A stretch of 64,000 nucleotides of DNA from Streptomyces sp. Je 1-332 (GTDB taxonomy: Bacteria; Actinomycetota; Actinomycetes; Streptomycetales; Streptomycetaceae): NCBI RefSeq assembly GCF_040730185.1, contig NZ_CP160402.1, positions 7,626,001 to 7,690,000 on the forward strand, given 5' to 3'. Position numbers and translations under genes: made by a program. Positions 28,105-36,100 of this stretch are shown one piece after another (positions within the stretch are counted from its first letter, which is position 1; every line of letters starts with the position of its first letter). Under the pieces are notes generated by a model that saw only the letters and a list, made by a program, of their open reading frames with translations, did no database searches and had not been told where the DNA came from.

Positions 28105-28642
28105 GCTCCGCGGGACGGTCGATGCGGTAGAGGTAGTGGGCGCGGTCGTCGATGGGGTTGTCCGGTTCCAGTGACACCTCGGCGACCCGCCGCAGGCCCG
28201 CCTTCTCCAGGGCGCGCCACGACGCGGGATTGCCCACGTGTACGGGCACGAGTACCGCCGTGGCCTCGGGATAATCGCTCCAGGTGGCCGCGAGGACCGC
28301 CCGGATCATGCGTGTGCCGAGGCCATGGCCGACCCTCCGGGGGTCGCCGATGAGGTAGTCGATGGACGCGGCACCCGGAGGGATCTCGACCTGGCCGACC
28401 AACTCACGCATGTCGTCGGGGTAGTCGGCGAGGCGGCAGCGCTGGACGAGGCCGAACGGTTCGCCGTCGAGCAGCATGAGCAGGTCCTCAGACGCCTCCT
28501 CGCCACGGGCCGCAGGGCCGAAGTCGCGCGCCACCGCCTCGGGTGACGTCTCGTGGTTCCACCAGCGCGCGACGTGCGGCTGCTCCAGCCACTGCCGCAG
28601 CAGGGGGAAGTCCGGTTCGTCGAGTCGACGCCAGCTGATCAT
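28082..28642 (-). CDS. GNAT N-acetyltransferase, AAC(6')-like
   Basis: A 186-residue GNAT protein. Residues 1-50 (ISWRRLDEPDFPLLRQWLEQPHVARWW) are typical of the aminoglycoside 6'-acetyltransferase/siderophore lysine acyltransferase type. The acetyl-CoA loop reads GDPRRVGHGLGTRMIRA, and the C-terminal VHVGNPASWRALEKAGL is a GNAT hallmark. It transfers an acyl group from CoA to an amine; the acceptor is unknown. I chose the ATG at 28642 (MISWRRL) over starts further upstream, since family members begin there. Confidence 0.87.
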   Translation of the reverse strand: MISWRRLDEPDFPLLRQWLEQPHVARWWNHETSPEAVARDFGPAARGEEASEDLLMLLDGEPFGLVQRCRLADYPDDMRELVGQVEIPPGAASIDYLIGDPRRVGHGLGTRMIRAVLAATWSDYPEATAVLVPVHVGNPASWRALEKAGLRRVAEVSLEPDNPIDDRAHYLYRIDRPAELIQQGQA

Positions 28643-28724
28643 CAGGGCACCTCGGGGGAGAAGTCGGGGGAGGCTTGGGGGCGGAACCATGGCAGCTGCG
28701 GCCATTCTCCCGCCTGCCGCGGGC

Positions 28725-30044
28725 TCAACCCCCGTACGTGGCCTCGGACTCGCCGAGCACCGTGGCGAAGTCCTGCGCGAACCGGGCCGCTTCCGTCACC
28801 TCCAGTGTGGCCGTGGTGATCCGTACGGCGGTGGGGGCGGCAATGCGGAAGCGTGAGCCGGCGGCCACCCACCACCCCCGTGAGCGCAACCCGTTGACCA
28901 CCGCGGACTCGTCCCGCACCGGCACACATACGTTCAGTCCGCTCGCCCCGTGCGCGGCAACCCCGCGCCGCGCGAGCTCCTCGACGAGCGCATCGCGCCG
29001 CTCGGTGTACGCACGCTCGGCGCGCCCCACCAGCGCACGTGCCTGGGGGTCGGCCATCGTGCGCTCGACCGTCTCCTGCAGCAGGTGACTGACCCACCCC
29101 GACGTGAGCAGCATCCGCCCCTCGTGCCGGGCCAGCGTGGCCGCGTCGCATGCCAGCGCGGCCCACCGCAGGTCGATGCCCAGATGCTTGGACACGGTCC
29201 TCACCTGTGCCCAGCGTTCGAGCCCGCCCGCCGCCAGCGAGTACGAGGGCGCCCCCGCGACTTCCGCGTTGTGATCGTCCTCGATCACCAGGACGTCCGG
29301 GAACTCGCCGAGCGCTTCGAGCAGGGCGTCGCGCCGCTCCTCCGAGAAGCAGCCGCCCATCGGGTTCTGTCCCCGGGGGCTGCACACCACCGCCCTGACC
29401 CCCGCCCTCAGCGCACCGCGCAGCGCCTGGGGTCTGATCCCCTCGTCGTCCACCGCGACGGGCACCATGCGCAGCCCCAACGCCGTTACCAGGTCCAGGA
29501 GATGGTGGAAGCCCGGGTCCTCGACGGCCACCGCGTCGCCCGGCTTCAACTCGGCGGAGAGCAGCCGGGCCATGCAGTCGAGTGCTCCGTGCGCGAAGGT
29601 CACCCGGCTGTCCGGAATCCCGTCCCGTGCGAACCACTCACGGGACAGCTCCTCAAGCCCCGCGCGGCGCGGCGACCCGCGGTGCGAACCGCTGACGGGC
29701 ACCACTCGCTCGGGCGGCAGCAGCACCGGCAGCAGCGCCGGGTCCGGATGCCCGCCCGCCAGATCGCGCACCCCTGGCGGCACCTTCGGCGGGCGGCGCG
29801 CCCCGACCGCGGGGGTCTGTGCGACCACCGTGCCGCCACGGCCCCGCGTCACCACGATCCCGCGCTGCCGGAGCTCCTTGTAGGCCGTCGCCACCGTCCC
29901 CGCGCCGACACCGAGCTCGTCGGCGAGCCTGCGCACCGGGGGGAGAGCGTCCCCCGGGCCCAAACCGCCCTCGGCCACGGCCTGTTCGACCGAGGAGGTA
30001 ATGCCCTTGGCGGTCGTACCACTGATCGCATATTGTGCTGACAC
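28725..30044 (-). CDS. MocR/PdxR-type GntR regulator with aminotransferase domain
   Basis: A 439-residue fusion. The N-terminal GntR winged helix (residues 5-75, LPPVRRLADELGVGAGTVATAYKELRQRG) is joined to a fold-type-I aminotransferase-like domain. The PLP lysine is expected in RTVSKHLGIDLRWA, with CSPRGQNPMG and VIEDDHNAEV as substrate/PLP motifs. MocR proteins sense PLP or amino compounds and often regulate a divergent gene; here that is an MFS exporter. GTG 30044 is the first start and lies inside an inverted repeat. No good ribosome site precedes it, so a leaderless transcript is possible. Confidence 0.9.
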   Translation of the reverse strand: MSAQYAISGTTAKGITSSVEQAVAEGGLGPGDALPPVRRLADELGVGAGTVATAYKELRQRGIVVTRGRGGTVVAQTPAVGARRPPKVPPGVRDLAGGHPDPALLPVLLPPERVVPVSGSHRGSPRRAGLEELSREWFARDGIPDSRVTFAHGALDCMARLLSAELKPGDAVAVEDPGFHHLLDLVTALGLRMVPVAVDDEGIRPQALRGALRAGVRAVVCSPRGQNPMGGCFSEERRDALLEALGEFPDVLVIEDDHNAEVAGAPSYSLAAGGLERWAQVRTVSKHLGIDLRWAALACDAATLARHEGRMLLTSGWVSHLLQETVERTMADPQARALVGRAERAYTERRDALVEELARRGVAAHGASGLNVCVPVRDESAVVNGLRSRGWWVAAGSRFRIAAPTAVRITTATLEVTEAARFAQDFATVLGESEATYGG

Positions 30045-30067
30045 GTAATCAAATATGTATCAGTACA
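30034..30067. promoter_or_regulatory. Putative MocR operator in the divergent promoter
   Basis: TGTGCTGACA (30034-30043) and TATCAGTACA (30058-30067) form an inverted repeat (8 of 10 positions match) with a 14-base AT-rich spacer, between the MocR and MFS genes. A regulator bound here could control both. Confidence 0.4.
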
Positions 30068-30102
30068 AAGTCATACGTCAAGTCGCAAGCCAAGGGGGAG
30101 TG

Positions 30103-31408
30103 GTGAGCATCAGTCGTGGGCGGGCCGCGCTGTACGAGCGCATACCAGGGGGTCTCGACGGCCGTCGCATGCTCTGGATCGCCTTGATCAACAAGGCGGG
30201 AACCGGGCTCTGGATGGGGGCGGCCGCCCTCTACTTCACTCTGGTCACCGGGCTCTCCGTCGCCGAGGTCGGCGTACTCATGGGCGTCTCCGGGGCCGTG
30301 GGCATCGCTGGGGCGCCGCTCGCGGGCCACCTCGCCGACCGCTTCCCCGTCACGCGCGTCATCATCGGCGCCCAACTCCAGCAGGCCATCGCCCTGTTGG
30401 CCTTGCTGACGACGGACGACTTCTCGCTGCTCCTGCTGTACTCGGCCGTGAGCAGCCTCGCCGACCGGGGCGCCAACGTCCTCACCAAGCTGTACGCCGC
30501 CCGTATCGCGGGCCCCGACCGCACCAGGTGCCAAGCCGTCCAGCGCACCGTGTCCAACGCGGGGTGGGCCATCGGCGGTCTGGCCGGCGCGCTCGCACTC
30601 GCCGTCGGCACCACCCACGCCTACCAGGCCCTGCTCGTCGGCAATGTGCTCAGCTTCCTCGTCGCGGCGGTCCTCACGCTGCGCTGCGCGGAACCACCGT
30701 CCCCGTCCCGAGTGGTCACGGACTCCACGGCATCCGCGCTCCCCGCCCCGCCGTCGAGCCCGTGGCGTGACCGCCCCTATCTGTTCTTCACCGCCACCGA
30801 GGCGGCGCTCTTCCTGGACGACGCCGTGCTCCAGGTCGGCATGCCCCTGTGGATCGTCCACGCGACGGACGCCCCGCACGGCCTCGCCCCGCTGCTCATG
30901 GTCCTCAACTGCGTGCTCGTCGTCTGCTGCCAGGTACCGCTGTCCCGCTTCGGGAGCACGCCGGACGCGGCCCGTGCCCTCCTCCTGCCCCTCGCCGCCT
31001 GCTTCGTCGTCGGCTGCGCCGCGATGACCACCTCCGTGGCGGGCGGTACGTGGGTGGCCGTCATCGCCCTGGTGGTCGCGGCGATCGCCTTCACCTTCGC
31101 GGAGATACTGCACGCCATCGCGTCCTGGGAACTCTCCATCGCGCTCGCCCCCGACGACGCCCAGGGCGCCTACCTCGGCGTACACGGCCTGTCCTCGTCG
31201 GCCCAACGCAGCGGTGGGCCGCTCCTGGTCACCGCTGTGATCGCAGCGGGCCCTCTGGCCTGGCCGCTGCTCGGCGCGGGCGTGATCGCCACGGTCGCGG
31301 CGCAGAGCCACCTCGTACGCAGGAGGCTGCACCGGTCGAACGGGCCGGCGGATGCGCCCGGCGGCGCGCGGCGCGCGGCGCGAACGCGGTCAGCGGCTCG
31401 GGGCGTAG
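30103..31408 (+). CDS. MFS transporter, 3' end uncertain
   Basis: A major facilitator with about twelve hydrophobic segments and the loop-2 motif GHLADRFPVTRVI. It is probably an exporter controlled by the divergent MocR-type regulator. GTG 30103 lies after AGGGGG; ATG 30055 is also open, but it sits in the operator region. Transporter-like sequence ends near 31345 (SHLVRRRLHRS). From there the frame stays open, without a stop, to 32571, right across the antisense YncE-like gene. A GC tandem run at 31361-31382 (GGCGCGC repeated) is a likely slippage site. In the +1 frame a TAG occurs at 31406-31408, which I take as the probable ancestral end. As written, the literal in-frame stop is at 32571. 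Confidence 0.75.
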
Positions 31409-31445
31409 CCCGTCGCCGCACGGTGGGCCCGACCGACGACATCCC

Positions 31446-31469
31446 GCCCGCCACGACTGCGTGGCGGGC
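31446..31469. terminator. Hairpin between MFS and YncE-like genes
   Basis: GCCCGCCACG (31446-31455) and CGTGGCGGGC (31460-31469) form a perfect 10-bp stem with an ACTG loop, between convergent genes. It suggests that the MFS gene should end before this point. Confidence 0.65.
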
Positions 31470-31509
31470 GGGGAGGTGTACCCGGTGTGGCGTCGGTTGC
31501 CGCGGTGGC

Positions 31510-32577
31510 TCAGCGGCCGATGCGGATGCGGTGCGCCTGGTCCTGGCCCTCGGGGCCGGAGCCGGACTTGTCGAGCACGAACGCCGTACCGCCCGTCACC
31601 TGCACGTGGTTGGGGTTGGCGCCGGTGGCCAGGGTCTCGACGACGGAGCCCTTGGCGGGGTCGACGACCGTGACGGTGCCGGGGGTCCGGTTGGCGACGA
31701 GGACGTTGCCCGAACGCCGGTCGGTGGCGACCGACAGGGCGCCGGCGCCGGTCGGCACGGACTTCTTCACGGTGCCCTTCTTGAGGTCGACGACCGAGAG
31801 GCCGCCGGCGGCCTGGTCGGCGGTGTAGGCGGTGCGGCCGTCCTTGGAGAGCGCGATGGAGATCGGGCCGTCACCGGTGGGGATGAGACGCGGGCTCTCG
31901 CTTTTCCGGGTGATCTCGATGATGCGGTCGCCGTTGAGGTCGGCGGCGTACGCGGCGCCGGTCCGCGTGTTCACGGCGAGCCCTGCCGGGCCCGCGCCCT
32001 CGACCGTGACGCGCTTCTTCTCCTTGAGGGTGCGGGTGTCGAAGGCGACGACGGTGCCGTCGCCGAAGCCGCTCGCCCACGCCGTGTCGTGCTTGGCGTC
32101 CACGACGACCTCACGGGCGTGGTTCACGCCCGGCAGCGACGTGAGGTGCTTGCCGGTGCGCTGGTCGTAGACGGCGACGGAGTTGTCGCGGGTGTTCGTC
32201 GTCCAGACGGTGTTGTGCTCGTCGTCCACGGCGACTCCGTAGACGGCCTCGACCGCGCCGGTTTCGGCGTTCGTGACCGGAGGCGTGTAGCCGGCCTTCA
32301 CCTTCAGCGTGCGCGGGTCGACCTTCAGCAGGGTGGAGTTGGTGACGGGCGGCCTGCCCACCGCGGAGGTGGCCCACAGCACGTTGTTCCGCTCGGAGTA
32401 CGCGGACTGGTAGAGACCCTTCACGAGCGGCGCGGACTCGACGGTCGAGCCGGCCGCTTTGCCGGAGTGCTGACCGGGCTGCGCGGACGCGACACCGGTC
32501 AGGGCCATCGAGCTGCCCGCGGCGAGCGCGACGGCGACTGCGGCGGTACGGCGGATGCGGCAAGTGAGTGAGGTCAT
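31510..32577 (-). CDS. Secreted YncE-like beta-propeller protein
   Basis: A 355-residue exported protein. The signal peptide (residues about 1-33, SSMALTGVASAQ) precedes a seven-bladed propeller of YncE/NHL type, with repeating VDPRTLKV, VDDEHNTVWTTNTRDNSVAVYD and VVDLKKGTV units. E. coli YncE is a periplasmic propeller derepressed when Fur is absent. Here an excellent DmdR/IdeR-type iron box lies 56-74 bases upstream, which supports an iron-starvation role. AAGGAG lies 11 bases before the ATG. No siderophore gene is adjacent. The gene is fully overlapped by the open but probably artefactual MFS frame on the other strand. Confidence 0.88.
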   Translation of the reverse strand: MTSLTCRIRRTAAVAVALAAGSSMALTGVASAQPGQHSGKAAGSTVESAPLVKGLYQSAYSERNNVLWATSAVGRPPVTNSTLLKVDPRTLKVKAGYTPPVTNAETGAVEAVYGVAVDDEHNTVWTTNTRDNSVAVYDQRTGKHLTSLPGVNHAREVVVDAKHDTAWASGFGDGTVVAFDTRTLKEKKRVTVEGAGPAGLAVNTRTGAAYAADLNGDRIIEITRKSESPRLIPTGDGPISIALSKDGRTAYTADQAAGGLSVVDLKKGTVKKSVPTGAGALSVATDRRSGNVLVANRTPGTVTVVDPAKGSVVETLATGANPNHVQVTGGTAFVLDKSGSGPEGQDQAHRIRIGR

Positions 32578-32632
32578 GCTGCGTCAATCTCCTTGACTGA
32601 GGCGCCTCCAAGAGAGGCGATCACTCGATAAC

Positions 32633-32651
32633 TTAGCTTAGGCTTACCTAA
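32633..32651 (-). promoter_or_regulatory. Iron box (DmdR/IdeR-type operator)
   Basis: TTAGCTTAGGCTTACCTAA matches 17 of 19 positions of the DtxR/IdeR/DmdR consensus TTAGGTTAGGCTAACCTAA. It lies 56-74 bases upstream of the YncE-like start codon, and no other gene is positioned to use it. Iron-loaded DmdR would repress. Confidence 0.8.
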
Positions 32652-32747
32652 GTTGCACGTGGGTCATCGTGTGGCACCCGTCACAACTGACCCGACGGCC
32701 CCGAGCGGGACACCTACGCGGCCAGGCCACGACCGTCCGACCGTCCT

Positions 32748-33695
32748 TCAGGACAACAGCTCCGCCGTGTCCAGGAACGGTCGCCCCAGCTCCTCCGCGC
32801 CGAAGTCGAGCACGTAGAGGCCGGTGGAGACCCGCTCCAGGTAGCCCCACTCCCAGATCGCCTGCTCGTCCATGCCTGTCCGGTTCGCGAGCAGCGCGCA
32901 GTACGAGCGGATCAGAGCGCGGGCCGCGGCCTTGTCCCTGCCTCTCAACTCCGCGCACCAGTCGCGGAGTACGACCCCCAGGTCGTAGGTGGGGTCCGCC
33001 ACGAAACCGTCCGGGTCCACGAAGACGAAACCGGCCTCGGCCCCGGCCCGGGGCGCGGTGACCCGCAGCGCGTTGCCGGGGTGCGGGTCACCGTGCACGA
33101 CGACGCAGTGGTCGGGGTCGAAGGCGGCGGCGCGGCGTTCGGCGTACGTCAGTGCTCGGGTCACCGCACGCTCCGAGCAGGGGCGGCCGAGGCTCTCCCA
33201 CAGCCGTGCGACCAGCTCGCCCAGGGCGCCGGCCTTCTCCTCGGCGCGGTCTGCGGTGAGTTCCGTGGCACGCGGCACCCGCCAGGCGCTCCGGAGCATC
33301 GCGCACAGCGTCTCGATCTGCTGCGGGGGAGCGAGGCCGAGCCGGTCCATCGAAGGGCCGAGCGCTTCCTGGAGCATCGCGTGCCGGTCCACGTCGTGGG
33401 CCAGGAGCCTCACATACCCCCGGCCTTCCGCGAGGCGCAGGGTCCGCACCTGGCTCGCGAAGTCCGGTGCGGGAAGGGACACCTTGAGCACCGCGTTCCG
33501 GCCGTCCCGGGTGCGGGCCCGCGCCACGTAGGAGGTGGTTCCGCCGGGCAGCGACGGGCCGGCCTCGATCGACATGCGCCGCTCCAGATCCCTGACGAGA
33601 GCGGGCAGTTCGGCCAGCCACCGCTCGCCGACGCCTCCGAGGCTGAGGGCCTTCTGGCGTACGAGGGGCTGGACTTCGACGGCGGGTTCGCTCAC
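32748..33695 (-). CDS. APH-family kinase (aminoglycoside/hydroxyurea phosphotransferase type)
   Basis: A 315-residue kinase-fold protein. The N-terminal part (PSLPGGTTSYVARARTRDG, AVLKVSLP with the ATP-binding Lys) and the catalytic loop VVHGDPHPGN with the metal-binding FVDPDGF follow the Streptomyces APH(6)/hydroxyurea-resistance kinase family. It would phosphorylate an antibiotic or a small alcohol. The GTG at 33695 is likeliest, although a clear ribosome site is lacking and the start is uncertain. It lies 28 bases behind the upstream aldo/keto reductase gene, so co-transcription is probable. Confidence 0.83.
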   Translation of the reverse strand: MSEPAVEVQPLVRQKALSLGGVGERWLAELPALVRDLERRMSIEAGPSLPGGTTSYVARARTRDGRNAVLKVSLPAPDFASQVRTLRLAEGRGYVRLLAHDVDRHAMLQEALGPSMDRLGLAPPQQIETLCAMLRSAWRVPRATELTADRAEEKAGALGELVARLWESLGRPCSERAVTRALTYAERRAAAFDPDHCVVVHGDPHPGNALRVTAPRAGAEAGFVFVDPDGFVADPTYDLGVVLRDWCAELRGRDKAAARALIRSYCALLANRTGMDEQAIWEWGYLERVSTGLYVLDFGAEELGRPFLDTAELLS

Positions 33696-33723
33696 GGCGT
33701 CGATTATGGCCGCAGGGGTGCGC

Positions 33724-34668
33724 CTAGGGCAGCGGACCGCCCCGGGCCGTGATCCACAGGTCGTACCACTCCTCGTGGGTGAGTTCCGGCTCGCGGTGCA
33801 CCGCGTCCCGGCAGGCGAGGATGCGGTCGGGGCGGCTGGTGCCGATGACGGGGGCGACGCGCGCCGGATGCCGCTGGAGCCACCACAGGAGGATCGTCTC
33901 CGGGGTCGTCCGCTTGCGTGCCGCCAGGTCGGCGACGAGCCGTGCGGTGGGGGTCTCGCCGCCACCGGTGAACCGGCCCCGGGCGAGGGCGCCCCAGGCC
34001 TGCAGCTGGATGCCGTGGGTGGTGCAGTACTCGAGCGTCCCGTGCGGGAAACCGCTGTCGGCGGCGGCAGGGGTGTTCACGAGCACCCCTGCCTCGATCC
34101 AGTCGCGGCTCTCCAGGCTCATCTCCAACTGGTTGGCGACCAGCGGTACGTCGAGGTGGGCCCGCAGATGCGCGATCTGCGCGGCGCTCATGTTCGACAC
34201 GCCGAACCGGCGCACCAGGCCCTGCCCGTGCAGCGAGGCGAGCGCCTTCGCGATCTCCTCCGGTCCCGTCAGCGGATCGGGCCGATGCAGGAGCAGTACG
34301 TCGATCACGTCGGTGCGCAGCCGTGTGAGGCTCTCCTCGACCCGCTGGACGATGGTCGGCCCCCGCAGGTCGTACAGGCCGGGCCGGACGCCGTCGGTCA
34401 GGCGGATGCCGCACTTGGTCTGCAGGACGATGCGCTCGCGCAGCCCGGACGCCCTGGACAGGACCTCACCGAAGACCGACTCGGATTTTCCGTGCCGGTA
34501 GATGTCGGCCTGGTCGAACACCGTGATGCCCGCCTCCAGGGCGGCCTCCACGGCGGCCTCGGCCGCGGCGATGTCCGCGGCGGCGTACGGCGTGGTGTCC
34601 CAGGTGCCACCGAGTCCCATGCACCCGTACAGCACACGGCCGGTTGTCACGTCGGTCCGCGATGCCAT
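33724..34668 (-). CDS. Aldo/keto reductase, YdhF-like
   Basis: A 314-residue NADPH-dependent oxidoreductase. Tetrad residues appear in FDQADIYRHG (Asp, Tyr), LQTKCGIR (Lys) and LLLHRPDP (His); the C-terminal cofactor region reads VAPVIGTSRPDRI. The pattern FDQADIYRHGKSE fits the YdhF-type subfamily. ATG 34668 precedes the domain directly. It is probably co-transcribed with the APH-type kinase. Substrate unknown. Confidence 0.9.
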   Translation of the reverse strand: MASRTDVTTGRVLYGCMGLGGTWDTTPYAAADIAAAEAAVEAALEAGITVFDQADIYRHGKSESVFGEVLSRASGLRERIVLQTKCGIRLTDGVRPGLYDLRGPTIVQRVEESLTRLRTDVIDVLLLHRPDPLTGPEEIAKALASLHGQGLVRRFGVSNMSAAQIAHLRAHLDVPLVANQLEMSLESRDWIEAGVLVNTPAAADSGFPHGTLEYCTTHGIQLQAWGALARGRFTGGGETPTARLVADLAARKRTTPETILLWWLQRHPARVAPVIGTSRPDRILACRDAVHREPELTHEEWYDLWITARGGPLP

Positions 34669-34729
34669 GTCTCTTCCTCCGTGTCGCTCCGTGTCGCTCC
34701 GTGCAGCCGCGTTTCGCCGCGTGGACGGC

Positions 34730-35764
34730 CTAGGCGTCTCGGCGCTCCGGCCGGCCGGACGCGGTCGATCCGCGGACCACGAGCTCCGGCATGAAGAGGA
34801 ACTCGCTGTGCGGCGCGGGAGTTCCGCCGATCTCCTCCAGGAGGGTGCGGACCGAGGCCTGCCCCATCGCCTGGACCGGCTGGCGGACGGTGGTCAGCGG
34901 TGGGTCGGTGAACGCGATGAGCGGGGAGTCGTCGTAGCCGACCACCGAGATGTCACGCGGCACCGCCAAGTCCCGTTCCCTGGCGGCCCGGACGGCGCCG
35001 AGCGCCATCATGTCGCTGGCGCACACGATCGCCGTGCAGCCCCGGCCGATCAGCGTGCCCGCCGCGGCCTGGCCGCCCTCCAGGGTGTAGAGGGAGTGCT
35101 CGACGAACAGCTCGGAGTCCGCGGGGGACATCCCGAGGCTTTCGCGCATGCCGATCTGGAAGCCCTCGATCTTGCGCAGTACGGGCACGAAGCGCTTGGG
35201 GCCCACGGCGAGCCCGATGCGGGTGTGCCCCAGGGAGGCGAGATGGGTGACGGCGAGCCTGGCCGCGGCGCGGTCGTCCGTGGAGACGAAGGGGCCCTGC
35301 ACCTTGGGGGAGAAGCCGTTGACGAGGACGAAGGGCACGCCCTTGCCGCGCAGCACTTCGTACCGCTCCATGTCGGCGGTGGTGTCGGCGTGCAGACCCG
35401 AGACGAAGATGATCCCGGAAACGCCGCGGTCCACCAGCATGTCGGTGAGTTCGTCCTCGGTGGAGCCGCCGGGTGTCTGGGTGGCGAGGACCGGCGTGTA
35501 GCCCTGGCGGGTCAGGGCCTGGGCGATGACCTGGGCGAGCGCGGGGAAGATCGGGTTGTCCAGCTCCGGCGTGATCAGGCCGATGAGGCCGGCGCTGCTG
35601 CGTCGGCGCAGCGGCGAGGGACGTTCGAAGCCGAGCGTGTCCAGGGCGGCGAGGACGGATTCGCGGGTGGCCGCTGCCACGCCGGGCTTGCCGTTGAGAA
35701 CACGGCTGACGGTGGCTTCGCTCACTCCCGCCTGCGCTGCGATGTCGACGAGCCGTGCGGTCAT
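34730..35764 (-). CDS. malR: MalR, LacI-family repressor of maltose use
   Basis: A 344-residue LacI/GalR repressor. The N-terminal helix-turn-helix ([27 protein letters not shown]) and sugar-binding core ([39 protein letters not shown]) are intact. Its divergence from malEFG and the CTTGC/GCAAG sites between them match Streptomyces MalR, which represses malEFG and amylase genes until maltose is present. I chose the ATG at 35764; the frame upstream runs over the operator region. It is paralogous to the second LacI gene at 41012. Confidence 0.92.
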   Translation of the reverse strand: MTARLVDIAAQAGVSEATVSRVLNGKPGVAAATRESVLAALDTLGFERPSPLRRRSSAGLIGLITPELDNPIFPALAQVIAQALTRQGYTPVLATQTPGGSTEDELTDMLVDRGVSGIIFVSGLHADTTADMERYEVLRGKGVPFVLVNGFSPKVQGPFVSTDDRAAARLAVTHLASLGHTRIGLAVGPKRFVPVLRKIEGFQIGMRESLGMSPADSELFVEHSLYTLEGGQAAAGTLIGRGCTAIVCASDMMALGAVRAARERDLAVPRDISVVGYDDSPLIAFTDPPLTTVRQPVQAMGQASVRTLLEEIGGTPAPHSEFLFMPELVVRGSTASGRPERRDA

Positions 35765-35812
35765 GCGGGGACTGTACCGGTGATCCGCCGGATTGCACAC
35801 CGGTTGTGGAAG

Positions 35813-35838
35813 CTTGCAGAAAGTGCCGGTCCTGCAAG
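35813..35838. promoter_or_regulatory. Putative MalR operator, malR side
   Basis: CTTGCAG (35813-35819) and CTGCAAG (35832-35838) form a perfect inverted repeat with a 12-base spacer, 49-74 bases upstream of the malR start. A further CTTGC half-site follows at 35842. This agrees with published Streptomyces MalR sites built from CTTGCAG repeats. Confidence 0.65.
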
Positions 35839-35949
35839 GAGCTTGCGGGGCCTTCCAGGTGACCTGGGGAGGGTCAACTGCCACCTCAGGGGCCTGTCAA
35901 GCGCAGCAAGGGCAACCGTAAGGACACACGGCGGTAACGATCAGCAGCC

Positions 35950-36002
35950 CTTGCTGAAATTTCTCGCAAGGTCTTTCGGTGGCTTTTCAATCCTGTTACG
36001 TT
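35950..36002 (+). promoter_or_regulatory. Putative MalR operator and malE promoter
   Basis: CTTGC (35950-35954) and GCAAG (35966-35970) flank an 11-base AT-rich centre. Immediately downstream lie a weak -35 TTTCGG (35974-35979) and a -10 TACGTT (35997-36002) with 17 bases between them. MalR bound here would block malEFG transcription. The gap 35765-36100 holds no other feature I recognise. Confidence 0.6.
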
Positions 36003-36100
36003 CCCTGGCAACCCGGCGCCGCGTCGAGTGCGGCTCGTAGGAGGCAGCTCTGTTGGGGGTCTCGCCTCCCCTTGTTCCGGGATCAGTTGAAGGAGTTCAC

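Noticed and set aside
30055..32571. Single 838-residue fused transporter protein
   Set aside because: The last 400 residues are antisense to an intact secreted propeller gene and show no family similarity. Treated as an open shadow frame.
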